The translations under genes and the position numbers were made by a program. Shown one piece after another: positions 33,285 to 42,722 of a stretch of DNA of 64,000 nt. The notes beneath the pieces are model-generated. The model did not search any database and was not told where the DNA came from. It saw only the letters and a program-made list of their open reading frames with translations. Position 1 is the first letter of the stretch, and the number at the start of each line of letters is the position of its first letter. This DNA comes from Lachancea mirantina (Eukaryota; Ascomycota; Saccharomycetes; Saccharomycetales; Saccharomycetaceae): NCBI GenBank assembly GCA_900074745.1, contig LT598465.1, positions 868,001 to 932,000 of the forward strand, given 5' to 3'.

Positions 33285-33964
33285 TCTGTACGCAAATTGT
33301 AGTTGAATCCGGGATCCAAGTGGACGTTCAGACTCCTAAACGGCCTTCTTGTGCTTTTTTCTTCACTCAGCGCAGGCTCTCTGGCCGGTTTTTTTATTTT
33401 GGTTTTGAGATGCTTTTTCACAATGGCAGCCGGCAGTTGCTTGTTACTTTTTCATGCAGATCCACGCTCTTCGAGCCGGGCCTATGACCTTGTAAGCGAT
33501 ATATAGACAAGTGCTACTAAGATACTGATATACTGGATTTGTGCGACCCCTGTGTTTGGCTCCCTTTCGGCTTTCGTGCGCTTTCCATGCAGTGTCCATG
33601 CGGTGTCCATGCGGTTTCTGCTAGGTTCACCTTACGTTCACGTTCATTTGCCCGCCTCCTAGATGCCGTCTCTACCGTCGGCCCTGGAAATGGGTCGAGA
33701 ATATGTCACTTATCGCGCGTCTTGGTTCTAGACGTGACGACGCGGCTGCCAGCAGCCGCGTCTCTCGTAGGCGTCTGGGTAAAAATGGAATAATTTTTTT
33801 CCGCCGCACGCCGAGAACCGGCCGAAAGACAACGCATGGTCGGGGTTTCGTAATGGCCCGTTGCGCACGGGCAAAGGAAAAAGGGGACTCGAGCCATCAC
33901 CTGGTTCTCGGCGCTGAGTTCTGAAGAGAAAAACGGGCTTGGCACTTGGCGTGGGCCAAGTGCC
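32640..33964. repeat. Cluster of near-perfect short-loop inverted repeats
   Basis: Within 1.33 kb there are five inverted repeats with perfect arms of 10-11 bases and loops of 0-7: 32640-32659 (no loop), 32950-32976 (loop 7), 33088-33111 (loop 2), 33739-33762 (loop 2) and 33941-33964 (loop 4). Shorter ones include 32739-32759 and 33856-33872, and a spaced pair CGCCGAGAACC / GGTTCTCGGCG lies at 33809-33819 and 33903-33913. The arms differ in sequence, so this is not one repeated element. Three lie inside the PTP3 reading frame and two in the upstream spacer. Confidence 0.9.
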
Positions 33965-34031
33965 GGGGCTAGACACCTGGCTAGGCAGCACATAGGGACT
34001 AAATACGAGCACGAGACTTCCAGAAACGCAG

Positions 34032-34067
34032 GGGCAGCAGACTGGGCAGCAGACTGGGCAGCAGACT
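34032..34067. repeat. Three-copy 12-bp tandem repeat
   Basis: GGGCAGCAGACT is repeated three times exactly, head to tail, in the spacer left of the coiled-coil gene. The perfect identity suggests a recent duplication or slippage event. Confidence 0.95.
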
Positions 34068-34404
34068 GTACATCCGAGACGTGACGCGGTTGCCCCAGAT
34101 GTCGGTCTGGTTTACCGAGTTAGGATGGGGGAGACGAGATGTCACTTTGTACGTAGGCGGTAACCTAGGCAAATACTCCTTGGGCGTAATTAGCTAAGCA
34201 GTGATTGAGTTGCGTTTTTTGGGTTAGTCAGCCCCGGAGAGGCAGAGCATGAATATCGCACGGGGTGCACTGCATTACAGAAAAGACTTCTGTAGGTGAC
34301 TGGGTCACTGGCGCTATCAGTGATTCAGTCGGCGACTTCCGTCACCCTTGCAGTCAAATCAAGAGTTCATAACTTTAGTTTCCCGAAATTCGGCAGCTGA
34401 CGTC

Positions 34405-34650
34405 ATGTCGGACCATGTCACGTGACCACCGTGACAGAATAGCGCAAGAATGCGGTTCGCCCAGGAGCCGTGCGAATGCCACCACCATGCATGGCCCTGA
34501 ATGCTTTGCCGCCAAGGTCCCTTCACGGGCTACTCAAATGGCACAATGCGCCGGCTGCCGAGATACGGGGTCACGTGATCTCGTGCATAGTTCGAACATC
34601 TAAGCACTACGTACGGAAGAGCTGACGTCCGCCTCGACAAAGCAACGTCT
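34405..34650 (+). mobile_element. Possible decayed LTR relic (Ty1/copia type)
   Basis: A TGTCGG start-like hexamer is followed within about 12 bases by TCACGTGACCAC and then GACAGAATA, closely resembling the stretch at about 1035 and the first part of the clear solo LTRs. No inner gene is seen and the right end cannot be set. If real, it is an old, decayed copy. Confidence 0.22.
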
Positions 34651-34761
34651 GAAGTGCGTCAAGTATTAGCCTCTGGCGTTCCCAAAAGGTTACCAAACGC
34701 GTAAGTTCCATTTACGCGGTCCAAACATATCGTCGAAGCCCATTGAAAACAACAACAGACC

Positions 34762-36138
34762 ATGGGTGACGCTGGAGCTAGCCAAAGCGGCGAAACCTCG
34801 GGCTTGCCACCCTTAGGCAATTCTACTCACTTAGAGTCTTCGATTTCGGTTTCGAGCAGCCCTCCTGGCACAGACACGGAGCCAACCCCTGCCATCGATC
34901 CACCGCTCACCGACACAGCCCCTGGCAGAATGGAACAAAGGCAGCTGTTCTTGAACCATTTTCATGCTGCGATTATCAGGGAGGAGCTTTCAACTATCCG
35001 AAACCCCAAGGCGGCTTGTTCAAAATTGACAAAAACCATGCGAAAATTGATCCAAGCGAACAACTACAAATCTATAGAGGACGGCAAAGAGTACAAGTAC
35101 AAATGGAACAGCATCTCTACCTATTATCTGCTCAAGAATTGTTATGAAATAGGTCCGTTTCTGGGGTTTGAAAATCTGCGAAACAATTCTTCTCCCAAAC
35201 TAGAACAGAGCAGTTTGATGTCCCTTAAATGGTGCTGTGTCTTGTACAACCTTTTGATGTCAATGCCATTCGAAGACAAGATTATTCCCACCGAGGCACA
35301 GCTCAAGACTCGTTTCAAATATTTGTTAGATGGCGCGCACGCCAAAATTTATACCAGCACGACCGGTGACAAAAAAATCCCTTTCTCCATGACAGGTGTT
35401 GACAAGATAGATCGTATTTTGGAAGATCTCACAAGGTTGAAGAATAAAGCGGACAAGCAGAGAATATTACTTCAAAAACAAGAAATAGAGCGCCAGAATC
35501 GCAAAAATAGTATCGGTCGAACGATAAGCAATGATGGCCCTCCTCGACTTGCGAAGAAGATTGACGATTCAGATTTCGACGGCTCTTTATCTCGGGTGCA
35601 TGACGCCAATGCTCTCGATTCTAAGGCAATTTCAGAAACGCCGATGCCAAGTCTTCGCGCGGTGGCAACCGTGGTAGATGCACTTTTGAGACCGTTGTCT
35701 TTTGACGCAGCGGCCTCCACTGGAAATTTTGCAACGCTTTTAAACCAGTCAATGCAAAATCAGCATGAACAAGAAGATGTGCGAGTTCGATTACGAGAGA
35801 GGGAAATAGTCGTCCAAGAAACTATGGTTCCAATTGAGAGGGACAAATTGCAGTTGAGCAGGGACGAGTTGCAGCTTGAAAAGGACAAATTGCAGCTTGA
35901 GAGAGAGAAATTGCAGCTTGAGAGAGAGAAATTAAAGCTCGAAAGGGAAAGATTAGACTTCCAGAAAGAAAAACTTAAAAGTGACGAAAAAAGATTGCAC
36001 TTTTTGAAGGTCGTAACGCTCTCACAGTTTTACGGGGATTCTAAGAGCCCTGTGAAGCCCTTGCCAGACATCGAAACTTTGCTACAAGAACAATTGCTTT
36101 CACTAGCCAAAAAGACCGGTGACGCATCAAACGACTAA
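34762..36138 (+). CDS. Unnamed coiled-coil protein with possible Myb/SANT-like region
   Basis: I do not recognise this 458-residue protein. The N-terminus (about 1-60) is Ser/Thr/Pro-rich. Residues about 58-210 are compact and Lys/Trp/Tyr-rich (KYKWNSISTYYLLKNCYEIG, SLKWCCVLYNLLMSMPFEDK, TEAQLKTRFKYLLDG), loosely recalling Myb/SANT-like DNA-binding modules; this is only an impression. A basic coiled coil follows at about 225-250, then a polar linker and seven consecutive heptads (residues about 360-408) with a 21-base DNA period. It lies between PTP3 and MAM33; I recall no same-strand S. cerevisiae counterpart there. YER076C occupies a similar place on the opposite strand. Coding quality and length argue it is real. 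Confidence 0.85.
   Translation: MGDAGASQSGETSGLPPLGNSTHLESSISVSSSPPGTDTEPTPAIDPPLTDTAPGRMEQRQLFLNHFHAAIIREELSTIRNPKAACSKLTKTMRKLIQANNYKSIEDGKEYKYKWNSISTYYLLKNCYEIGPFLGFENLRNNSSPKLEQSSLMSLKWCCVLYNLLMSMPFEDKIIPTEAQLKTRFKYLLDGAHAKIYTSTTGDKKIPFSMTGVDKIDRILEDLTRLKNKADKQRILLQKQEIERQNRKNSIGRTISNDGPPRLAKKIDDSDFDGSLSRVHDANALDSKAISETPMPSLRAVATVVDALLRPLSFDAAASTGNFATLLNQSMQNQHEQEDVRVRLREREIVVQETMVPIERDKLQLSRDELQLEKDKLQLEREKLQLEREKLKLERERLDFQKEKLKSDEKRLHFLKVVTLSQFYGDSKSPVKPLPDIETLLQEQLLSLAKKTGDASND
35839..35985 (+). repeat. Seven-unit 21-bp repeat encoding coiled-coil heptads
   Basis: Seven consecutive 21-base units encode heptads of the form R-[DE]-K-L-x-L-E (RDKLQLS, RDELQLE, KDKLQLE, REKLQLE, REKLKLE, RERLDFQ, KEKLKSD). 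Hydrophobic residues recur at fixed heptad positions, predicting a continuous helix about 70 angstroms long if extended. The central units are almost identical in DNA, so the array probably grew by tandem duplication. Confidence 0.95.
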
Positions 36139-36753
36139 TTGAAACCAAATCGCCTCAAGTATAAATTGCATATTCATTTTTTTGAATTCTCCAAAAAGCA
36201 TTGATCGAGCTGCCTGAGGTCGGCATTGTTTTATTTCTTCTGCGCTAGTTGTCAGGTTTTTCCTTAGTTCGAAGGGTCCAGATTCCGGCACCTTAACAAT
36301 TCCTGAAAACCTTATGTGATGGAACCTAGTTAGTTTTCGAAAATTGAATCCCCACCATTGGATCTCAAAAGTGCTTCGAAGATCTCTGGATGTCCTCAAA
36401 AGCCGACAGATAGCAAAGTTCTGCCAATTTAAAGCCTCCGTAAGTTCAAGGAGCTGAAGAATTGCTAGTCCTGATCTACTTAGGATATTTGATCAACAAG
36501 CTTTAGCCGCGTTAGATACTCTAAACACAAACTCGACCCGCTCGCTACACGGCTTCGTCCGGCTAGAGGAAAAAATTGACTTGGCGATTTCCCTCTACCT
36601 AATGCAAGAAGCTAAGCCGTTTTAAATGACTTCAGTCTTCAGTAAAATTTGTAAGTTGACCTCATACCGCTTCGCCATCGATCACTCGGATTCACAGAAT
36701 ACTAGGTGTGCCTCGCCACTACTACCCGGTCCCCGATCATCAATACTAGAAAA
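36139..36753. other. Intergenic region before MAM33
   Basis: About 0.6 kb between two plus-strand genes. An ATG-less forward stretch near 36475-36625 (RIFDQQALAALDTLNTNSTR) and a reverse-strand open frame at 36127-36399 read slightly protein-like but neither matches a family. Nothing else was recognised. Confidence 0.45.
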
Positions 36754-37563
36754 ATGTCTTCTCGTATGTTTACTCGCACTCTGCTGAGAGTGGCTCAAAT
36801 TGGCTCGCAGTCGTCGCATCGATTCGCACGCCCTTCCACGATGGCCCGCTACGCTCTTACTGGTCCTGCCAGATCGCTACACGTTTCTGCTGCCCGCTAC
36901 AACCAGCAAAGCGAGAGAGTTGCTCGCGTTCTAGAAAGCGAGATAGCTCTGGAAACCGAAGAGGCCGTGAAAGCTCTTCCAGAAGCCATTGAATCGTTTT
37001 TGCAGAAAAATGAGTTTAGTGTTGTTGAATCTGCTGGCAAAAATATTACCGAGGTGACGAAAAAGACTACCGACGGGGAAACCGTGCGTGTGTTTTTCGA
37101 CGTTGCACAGGTAGCAAATTTGCCCTACGACACAGCGGCTATGGAGTCCGAGACAACACCCTCCGAGGAAGAGGACTTTGATAGCATGTCCGACAATTTT
37201 GCGAATGTTAACGTGGTCGTTGTCAAGGACGCTGATCAATCCGCTCTCTCGTTCGATTTGCTCATGAACTTGCAAGAGGGTACCTTCTTCGTCGACAGCG
37301 TTACTCCTCACACCAGCGCCAACGCCGCTTTGAACGAGAGTGCTGAAGCAGAAGTCGCACGCGAACTTGTCTATCACGGTCCACCTTTCTCTAACCTCGA
37401 CGAAGAGCTACAGGAATCTGTCGAGGTTTACCTGGAAAGTAGAGGTGTCACCGAAGAGCTTGCGTCGTTCATTGGTTCTTACTCCGAGTTCAAAGAGAAC
37501 AAAGAATACATACAATGGCTTAAGAAAATGAAGACCTTTTTCAGCCAGTTGACAGGCCTTTAA
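36754..37563 (+). CDS. MAM33: Mitochondrial matrix acidic protein, p32/gC1qR family
   Basis: Mam33 is the yeast p32-family trimer of the mitochondrial matrix, linked to mitochondrial translation and respiratory growth. The 269-residue product starts [20 protein letters not shown] with a basic presequence (to about residue 45). The acidic p32 fold follows: [34 protein letters not shown], the acidic loop [20 protein letters not shown], and the C-terminal helix pair [20 protein letters not shown]. The open frame extends upstream without ATG; 36754 is the first ATG and gives the family length. Position equals YIL070C. Confidence 0.95.
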   Translation: MSSRMFTRTLLRVAQIGSQSSHRFARPSTMARYALTGPARSLHVSAARYNQQSERVARVLESEIALETEEAVKALPEAIESFLQKNEFSVVESAGKNITEVTKKTTDGETVRVFFDVAQVANLPYDTAAMESETTPSEEEDFDSMSDNFANVNVVVVKDADQSALSFDLLMNLQEGTFFVDSVTPHTSANAALNESAEAEVARELVYHGPPFSNLDEELQESVEVYLESRGVTEELASFIGSYSEFKENKEYIQWLKKMKTFFSQLTGL

Positions 37564-37675
37564 GTTCACAAGTCCTTTGCCCTTGCACATAGTCTCATAT
37601 TCCCGTATCTAAGAAAGAAATTCATTATAACCATATATCTGTACACCTCTGCAGAATGACTTCAGTTTCGCTACA

Positions 37676-39610
37676 TTAGATTTTATTAACATTGGACGAT
37701 TCCACTTTGACAGGTACCGGAGGTACTGGCATGGCTCTGAGCCGGACACAGCACTGGTTTATAGAACATTCTAACTCAGAGACATCTTGGATTTTTCCCT
37801 CAATGACTCGGAGGTGCTCCAGTAAAAGTGTCTTTAAGCGTAAAAGTGATCTTCTGAAAAGAAAACACTCTCTTTCAGCACCATCCTGATTTACGTTGTC
37901 GAGATCCTGCACCCTAAATCTGTCGGCAAATGCGCTAATAAATCTCACAGATTCAAGTTCAATATGACGCAAACCTCCATGATCAGCTTCAGACCTTTTT
38001 TTGAGCTCAATCTGTCCAGAAAGAACGGTATTAATGAATTGATCAAGGATGAATTTGGCGCGCGTCAAGCAAATTTTCCCCAAAGTATTCCCACTGTTCA
38101 CAATTTTCCAGTAGTAAAGCCAAACTTTCCACTGTAATACCTCGGCGTTGATATCCGCGCCGTGGTAAGACTCCATACTTGATGCAAAATTTTGTAGATC
38201 GGAGAGAAGAACCTCCAACCTAGCTTCATTGCCATTTGTAAATTTCCTCGCGGCCTGCCTCTCAAAGGCCTTGTAAACAAGAATAAGACCGCTCTTGTTC
38301 TCTCGAAAACGAGAATCCAGGGCTTCAAACAACTCCAAGACTTTCTTCGTGCATGAATTGGGCTGGGATCGGATAGTCACATTAATCATAAGCTCATAAA
38401 CACGACAAGTGAGCACCCTTTCATTCTTAGATTTCCAATTCTCGAACACTTTAGTTGCTAATTCATATTCTTCGGTTTTTAAGCATAGTTCAATAAAGGT
38501 TTCGAGCACAGAGCCTCTGACTGGAAAGCGCTCAGTCCCTGCCACTTTTGCCAATTGAGGCAGACTTTTATCAGTGGGCAAAAGAGCAGCATATGATTTT
38601 TCGCCTAGCGCAAAGTAGTTTTGCAAAGCAGATAATGCCATTCTTTGAAAATCTCGGTCGTCATAGCTTCCCCATATCCTGCAATATTCGAGAGCAATTC
38701 TGAAATCAATCAGTTTTGGTGGAATTTTTGCCATCAAAATATTCGCTCTGGTTACTTTCTCTAACTGTGTCCTTTTCAAAGCGGTTAAAAGGGTCTGGTA
38801 AGTCATCTTGTCCCCGTGGATCGTCTTCGGCTTGAGCTCGAAGAGCTCAAAAACCCGTTCCACATTGATAGAGTTTGAAAGAGCCTTGAGCGCCGCGTTA
38901 AACTCAATTTGATTCATCTGGTCTTTTTCTATCAAAAGCTGAGCAATTCTGAATACCCTACGTGCTTGTTTATCGCTTAAGGGCTCTACAAGATTAGCGA
39001 GACCACTGAATAGCACGGTGTTGGTAAATTCATTCAATTCTATGCCCCATTTCTTCCTCCAATTGTATAAATCGATCGCACCGCCACCGTCGTTCATATT
39101 CTTGCATACATATTCCAAGATCAAATTCATGCCTACAACACCTCGCTTGTGCGCAAGTCTCGCCAGGAAAATCGCCTTTTCTAATTGTCCTCGCCTCAGA
39201 AATTTCTCCACATCTCCAGCTACCAATTTCGAATCTCTCAATTGAGACCCGGTCACACCCAAAAGCGTGTACAACATTCTTTTATCGCGCGTCAATGTCA
39301 GATACCGCAGATCAGATTTGCTTGTTGGACCAAGTTGTGCCACCGACAATTCGCTTGGAGAAATCCCATGCTTCAGTTTCAGAATATGTTGAGCTTTTTG
39401 CTTCGAATATGGTCGTTTATTGGCTCGTTTGGCTTGAATTGCTCGTCGTTCTGCCTGTCTTTTCAGCTCATCGCCTGTCTTTTTAGATACTTTATTTCGA
39501 GATTGGAGCAAAAACAGTTTCTGTTTTACCGAAGATCCATAAACAGGGTTTGCTAAACTCCGAAAACACCTTATAATCTCTTTCACAGGCCTAAAATGTC
39601 TTGTAAACAT
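37676..39610 (-). CDS. MRX1: Mitochondrial gene-expression factor Mrx1 (YER077C family)
   Basis: Mrx1 is a mitochondrial protein found with the organellar gene-expression machinery in S. cerevisiae; its activity is not well defined. The 644-residue product begins MFTRHFRPVKEIIRCFRSLA, a typical basic presequence, followed by a very basic segment (about residues 38-75) and long helical, PPR-like repeats (LRRGQLEKAIFLARLAHKRG, EFTNTVLFSGLANLVEPLSD). It is convergent with MAM33, divergent from PCI8, and near ICP55, matching YER077C. The family call rests on position plus overall character, since sequence divergence is high. Confidence 0.85.
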   Translation of the reverse strand: MFTRHFRPVKEIIRCFRSLANPVYGSSVKQKLFLLQSRNKVSKKTGDELKRQAERRAIQAKRANKRPYSKQKAQHILKLKHGISPSELSVAQLGPTSKSDLRYLTLTRDKRMLYTLLGVTGSQLRDSKLVAGDVEKFLRRGQLEKAIFLARLAHKRGVVGMNLILEYVCKNMNDGGGAIDLYNWRKKWGIELNEFTNTVLFSGLANLVEPLSDKQARRVFRIAQLLIEKDQMNQIEFNAALKALSNSINVERVFELFELKPKTIHGDKMTYQTLLTALKRTQLEKVTRANILMAKIPPKLIDFRIALEYCRIWGSYDDRDFQRMALSALQNYFALGEKSYAALLPTDKSLPQLAKVAGTERFPVRGSVLETFIELCLKTEEYELATKVFENWKSKNERVLTCRVYELMINVTIRSQPNSCTKKVLELFEALDSRFRENKSGLILVYKAFERQAARKFTNGNEARLEVLLSDLQNFASSMESYHGADINAEVLQWKVWLYYWKIVNSGNTLGKICLTRAKFILDQFINTVLSGQIELKKRSEADHGGLRHIELESVRFISAFADRFRVQDLDNVNQDGAERECFLFRRSLLRLKTLLLEHLRVIEGKIQDVSELECSINQCCVRLRAMPVPPVPVKVESSNVNKI

Positions 39611-39817
39611 GCTTATTCTCTGCGAGATGAGCTGCTTAAATATATCGATTTTTCAAATTTTTTCACATGGCATCTATCCTTCATCAATTTCGAAAATCAA
39701 ATATCGAGTATCATCAAACTCAATTACTTGGCAAACTTGACCTTTAGATGAACATTATCAAATCGAGTTAATTGAATCTCAATGCCAATAAGACTCGTTA
39801 GTTAAATTGAGACGGGA

Positions 39818-41068
39818 ATGAGTATAAACTCGGACGAATTCTTTGGGCCGCTTCTTGTCGAACAAGCAGCGTATGCGATTCGAAAGAACGTCGGCTCTAA
39901 AGATGACCAATTAGAGATATCTATAAAAGCGTTGACATATTTGAAAGCGATAGATATGATGAACTGTCCCACGAGTGAACTATTTATGCACATGATTTCG
40001 TCGGCTGGTTTGATTGACGAAAAGGCGGTGTCGGCGTCGCGGGATAGGTTTAGACAAGATAATAGCAGCGTCAATGATTTGGAAATAGAGAGGAAAGTGG
40101 TAGCACATGAGTATACGCAGGCGATTACTATAATGGAGGCGAAACATGACGACAAGCAGATTGAGAGGTTGGTGAAGACATTGATTTTGGCGCAAAAATG
40201 GAAAATTCTCCGAGAATTAGAGAAGCGTTTGAAATCCAACCAACTTGTGGTGACTGACAAGACTTGGAACTTACAAGGACCGGTAAAAGATCAAACCACG
40301 GTTCTTTTGCTCTTCTGCGGAGCGTACTTCTTAGAAGGTAAGTACCTCGAATGTTTTAAACAGTTCGTGCTTGTTCAACAAGAAACTCCGAAAATTGTAA
40401 ATCTGCTAGCCAATGGGTCCTTTTCAACTTTTTTCACAAGCATGGAGCTTGTTTATATGGTTTCCCTATCAATAATCGTCTATTTGCCCTTTGAGAAATT
40501 AGAGACGTTTTTGCAGCTCGAAGATATGCAGTATTTTCTCAATATGGCGGATGTTTTGAAGACCAGCCTTAATTTGTTAGCTGCGACGAACTTTAAGGAG
40601 TTTCTGACGCTATGGAACGATGAAATTCAGAAAGTTTGCCGAGACAGCTTCTTTTTGAGTAAACAGTGGGCCAATCTGACGAAAACAGCTCATCACAAGA
40701 TTATCTTTTTCTACCTTCGTATATGCAACGTCGTGGAGGTTAGTTATCTTTCGTCAATTTTAGGTTTGGATTTTGAAGATGTTACCAGCCATGTCTCTCA
40801 ACTAATTTCGGATGCTAATTTAAATTTTGTTGTCAAAGAAGGGCTCGTCATGTATCGCGGGGCTATGCAAATGAGAGAACTACAAGCTGGTCTTGTAAAA
40901 TCGGGCCTACAATTAGCGTCAAAAATGGAAATTCTGAAAGCACGAAACCAGCAAGTGCGTGAGATCATCCAGCTGAATATTATAAGCAATGACCAGAACA
41001 AGAAACTGTCCGAAAATAATGAGGCTATGTCACTAAAAGAAGCTAATGATAGCGACGATAACGTGTAG
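39818..41068 (+). CDS. PCI8: PCI-domain protein Pci8/Csn11
   Basis: Pci8 is a PCI-domain protein described both as a COP9 signalosome-like component (Csn11) and as a translation factor partner. The 416 residues are mainly helical repeats leading to a C-terminal PCI/winged-helix region at about 285-360 (YLRICNVVEVSYLSSILGLD, ISDANLNFVVKEGLVMYRGA), then a coiled tail (EILKARNQQVREIIQLNIIS). Divergent from MRX1 with about 207 bases between starts, convergent with ICP55 (about 80 bases between stops). Position equals YIL071C. The sequence is fast-evolving, so position adds much weight. Confidence 0.87.
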   Translation: MSINSDEFFGPLLVEQAAYAIRKNVGSKDDQLEISIKALTYLKAIDMMNCPTSELFMHMISSAGLIDEKAVSASRDRFRQDNSSVNDLEIERKVVAHEYTQAITIMEAKHDDKQIERLVKTLILAQKWKILRELEKRLKSNQLVVTDKTWNLQGPVKDQTTVLLLFCGAYFLEGKYLECFKQFVLVQQETPKIVNLLANGSFSTFFTSMELVYMVSLSIIVYLPFEKLETFLQLEDMQYFLNMADVLKTSLNLLAATNFKEFLTLWNDEIQKVCRDSFFLSKQWANLTKTAHHKIIFFYLRICNVVEVSYLSSILGLDFEDVTSHVSQLISDANLNFVVKEGLVMYRGAMQMRELQAGLVKSGLQLASKMEILKARNQQVREIIQLNIISNDQNKKLSENNEAMSLKEANDSDDNV

Positions 41069-41147
41069 ATCAATTCTACTTTAAAGGCGTCTCGTAGCAC
41101 ACGAATGAGATACATAGTAAGAGTATAAGAGTTATGTACAAGTTAAT

Positions 41148-42722
41148 TCATTTCTGGAGAAGAGGAGAAACGACGTCTTCATCGTAATGAGTTTTCACGC
41201 CATTTTGTGCAATAGACTCTATGTCATCTATTTCTTTGGCGGCTTCGACAGTAAGGTTAGTATAGGTGTCGACACCAACAGCGATATCGTCTTCGATCCT
41301 TATACCCATGTTTCTAAAATGCGAAGGAAAATTGGCATCGTCAGGTATGTAAATACCAGGCTCAATCGTTATGACCTGTCCAGCTTGAATAGGCTGATGA
41401 CGAGAGTTTTCGGGAACATCATGCACATCTAAACCTAAATTGTGGCCAATGTAGTGAGGATAAATTTTGGCTAGATCCCATGAGGTCAAATTTCCAAAAC
41501 CAACGTTTCTGAGCTCCTCTTTCAGAAAAGAAGTACTCCTTTGATGGAGATCATGCATCGAATACAGACTTGACGCTTTACACAGCTCAATGCATTTCCG
41601 CTGAACATTCAAAACCGCTTCATAAAGATCGCGCTGAGCTGAAGTAAATTTCCCACTGACCGGCCAAGTTCTCGAGATGTCAGTGCAATATCCTCCAAGA
41701 GAACCGGAGGCATCTACTAGCACCATTTCATCATCAAACATCACATCGTCATTTCTCGTATAATGGATGCACAGTGCGTTAGAACCCGTTGCAACGACAG
41801 GTATATACGCAGACTTTTCACATCCACCTGAGATGAATTTGTATTCCAAAAATGATTGCAAAGTCCGTTCATTACGAATCTTTTTCGCATATGCTTGGTT
41901 ATAGGCCCTACCGGAAATTTGACCGGCTCTTCTCATGACTGCCACTTCGGCGGGAGATTTGATAAGTCTGAGGTCAGAAACTATTCTCTTAAGACCACGA
42001 ACATTGTTTCCTGAGCCTGTGTATTTTATAATATCCGTAACTGTGTCATTAGCAGAGGGATTTTGACGAAGGGAGAAAAATGATCCAAAGCTGGCTGAAT
42101 TATTTGCAGCGGGCTTGGAGGAAGGATTGTCGAAATAAATGAATTTGTTACGTTTGATGATTTTGCTGAGATATGGTGCTAATTGACGATTATCAGTAGC
42201 CTCATCCGCATTAAAGATCTCACAGGCTCCATCTGCCCCACTTCGAAATCCCTCCCATTGTTCAGAGAAGGTATCCTTAGGGGGGACAATCAAGTGAAAT
42301 AAAACTTCGTCAAGATTATCCGTTGGTTTCTCTAAAACCATCACAGAATCAGGCTCGTTCCATCCGCTAAGATAAAACAAGTCATTATTCTGCTGGAAGG
42401 GATAAAAAACAGGACCAGAAGCGTATTTGAGTTGTGAACCAACCACAATTGCACAACTTTTTGCAGGCAATCTTGTGGCCAGTTTAGTCCTCCGTTCGTA
42501 ATATTCTAGAGCCGTTATCCCAGGGGTTAATTCACCGCGTTTCATTAAAAATGGTCGTGTCTCGAACAATGGTTGTCCAGACTGGAATGGGGGAGCCTTC
42601 TTGCTGGTGTACTTGAGATCTTGCTGCGGACGAGCGCCGGTCGAGATCGGGCGTGTTCGCCCACCGAAACTCGGGAACGCTTTGACGTTGCTAAGCTTCA
42701 AGGGCAACCGCAGATGAGCCAT
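41148..42722 (-). CDS. ICP55: Mitochondrial intermediate cleaving aminopeptidase Icp55
   Basis: Icp55 is a metallopeptidase of the aminopeptidase P family that removes one residue from imported mitochondrial proteins after MPP cleavage. The 524-residue protein has a basic presequence (MAHLRLPLKLSNVKAFPSFG, GGRTRPISTGARP) and an N-terminal creatinase-like domain (FYPFQQNNDLFYLSGWNEPD). The metal-binding catalytic half follows: VDASGSLGGYCTDISRTWPV, HYIGHNLGLDVHDVPE and TIEPGIYIPDDANF, which carry the usual Asp, His and Glu ligands. Position equals YER078C. Confidence 0.96.
   Translation of the reverse strand: MAHLRLPLKLSNVKAFPSFGGRTRPISTGARPQQDLKYTSKKAPPFQSGQPLFETRPFLMKRGELTPGITALEYYERRTKLATRLPAKSCAIVVGSQLKYASGPVFYPFQQNNDLFYLSGWNEPDSVMVLEKPTDNLDEVLFHLIVPPKDTFSEQWEGFRSGADGACEIFNADEATDNRQLAPYLSKIIKRNKFIYFDNPSSKPAANNSASFGSFFSLRQNPSANDTVTDIIKYTGSGNNVRGLKRIVSDLRLIKSPAEVAVMRRAGQISGRAYNQAYAKKIRNERTLQSFLEYKFISGGCEKSAYIPVVATGSNALCIHYTRNDDVMFDDEMVLVDASGSLGGYCTDISRTWPVSGKFTSAQRDLYEAVLNVQRKCIELCKASSLYSMHDLHQRSTSFLKEELRNVGFGNLTSWDLAKIYPHYIGHNLGLDVHDVPENSRHQPIQAGQVITIEPGIYIPDDANFPSHFRNMGIRIEDDIAVGVDTYTNLTVEAAKEIDDIESIAQNGVKTHYDEDVVSPLLQK

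Larger units (their letters stand above)
33285..34761. other. Divergent intergenic region PTP3 to coiled-coil gene
   Basis: About 1.5 kb. The left half is GC-rich and contains part of the hairpin cluster, two perfect and one diverged copy of the 11-mer TGTCCATGCGG (33582-33614), and three perfect copies of GGGCAGCAGACT (34032-34067). The right half has CACGTG boxes near 34418 and 34572 and a possible LTR relic from about 34405. Open frames here look like chance frames. No RNA gene was recognised. Confidence 0.5.

Noticed and set aside
36127-36399. Reverse-strand open frame and a nearby forward protein-like stretch before MAM33
   Set aside because: No family match, no good start and no conserved S. 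cerevisiae gene on that strand; kept only as a remark in the spacer entry.
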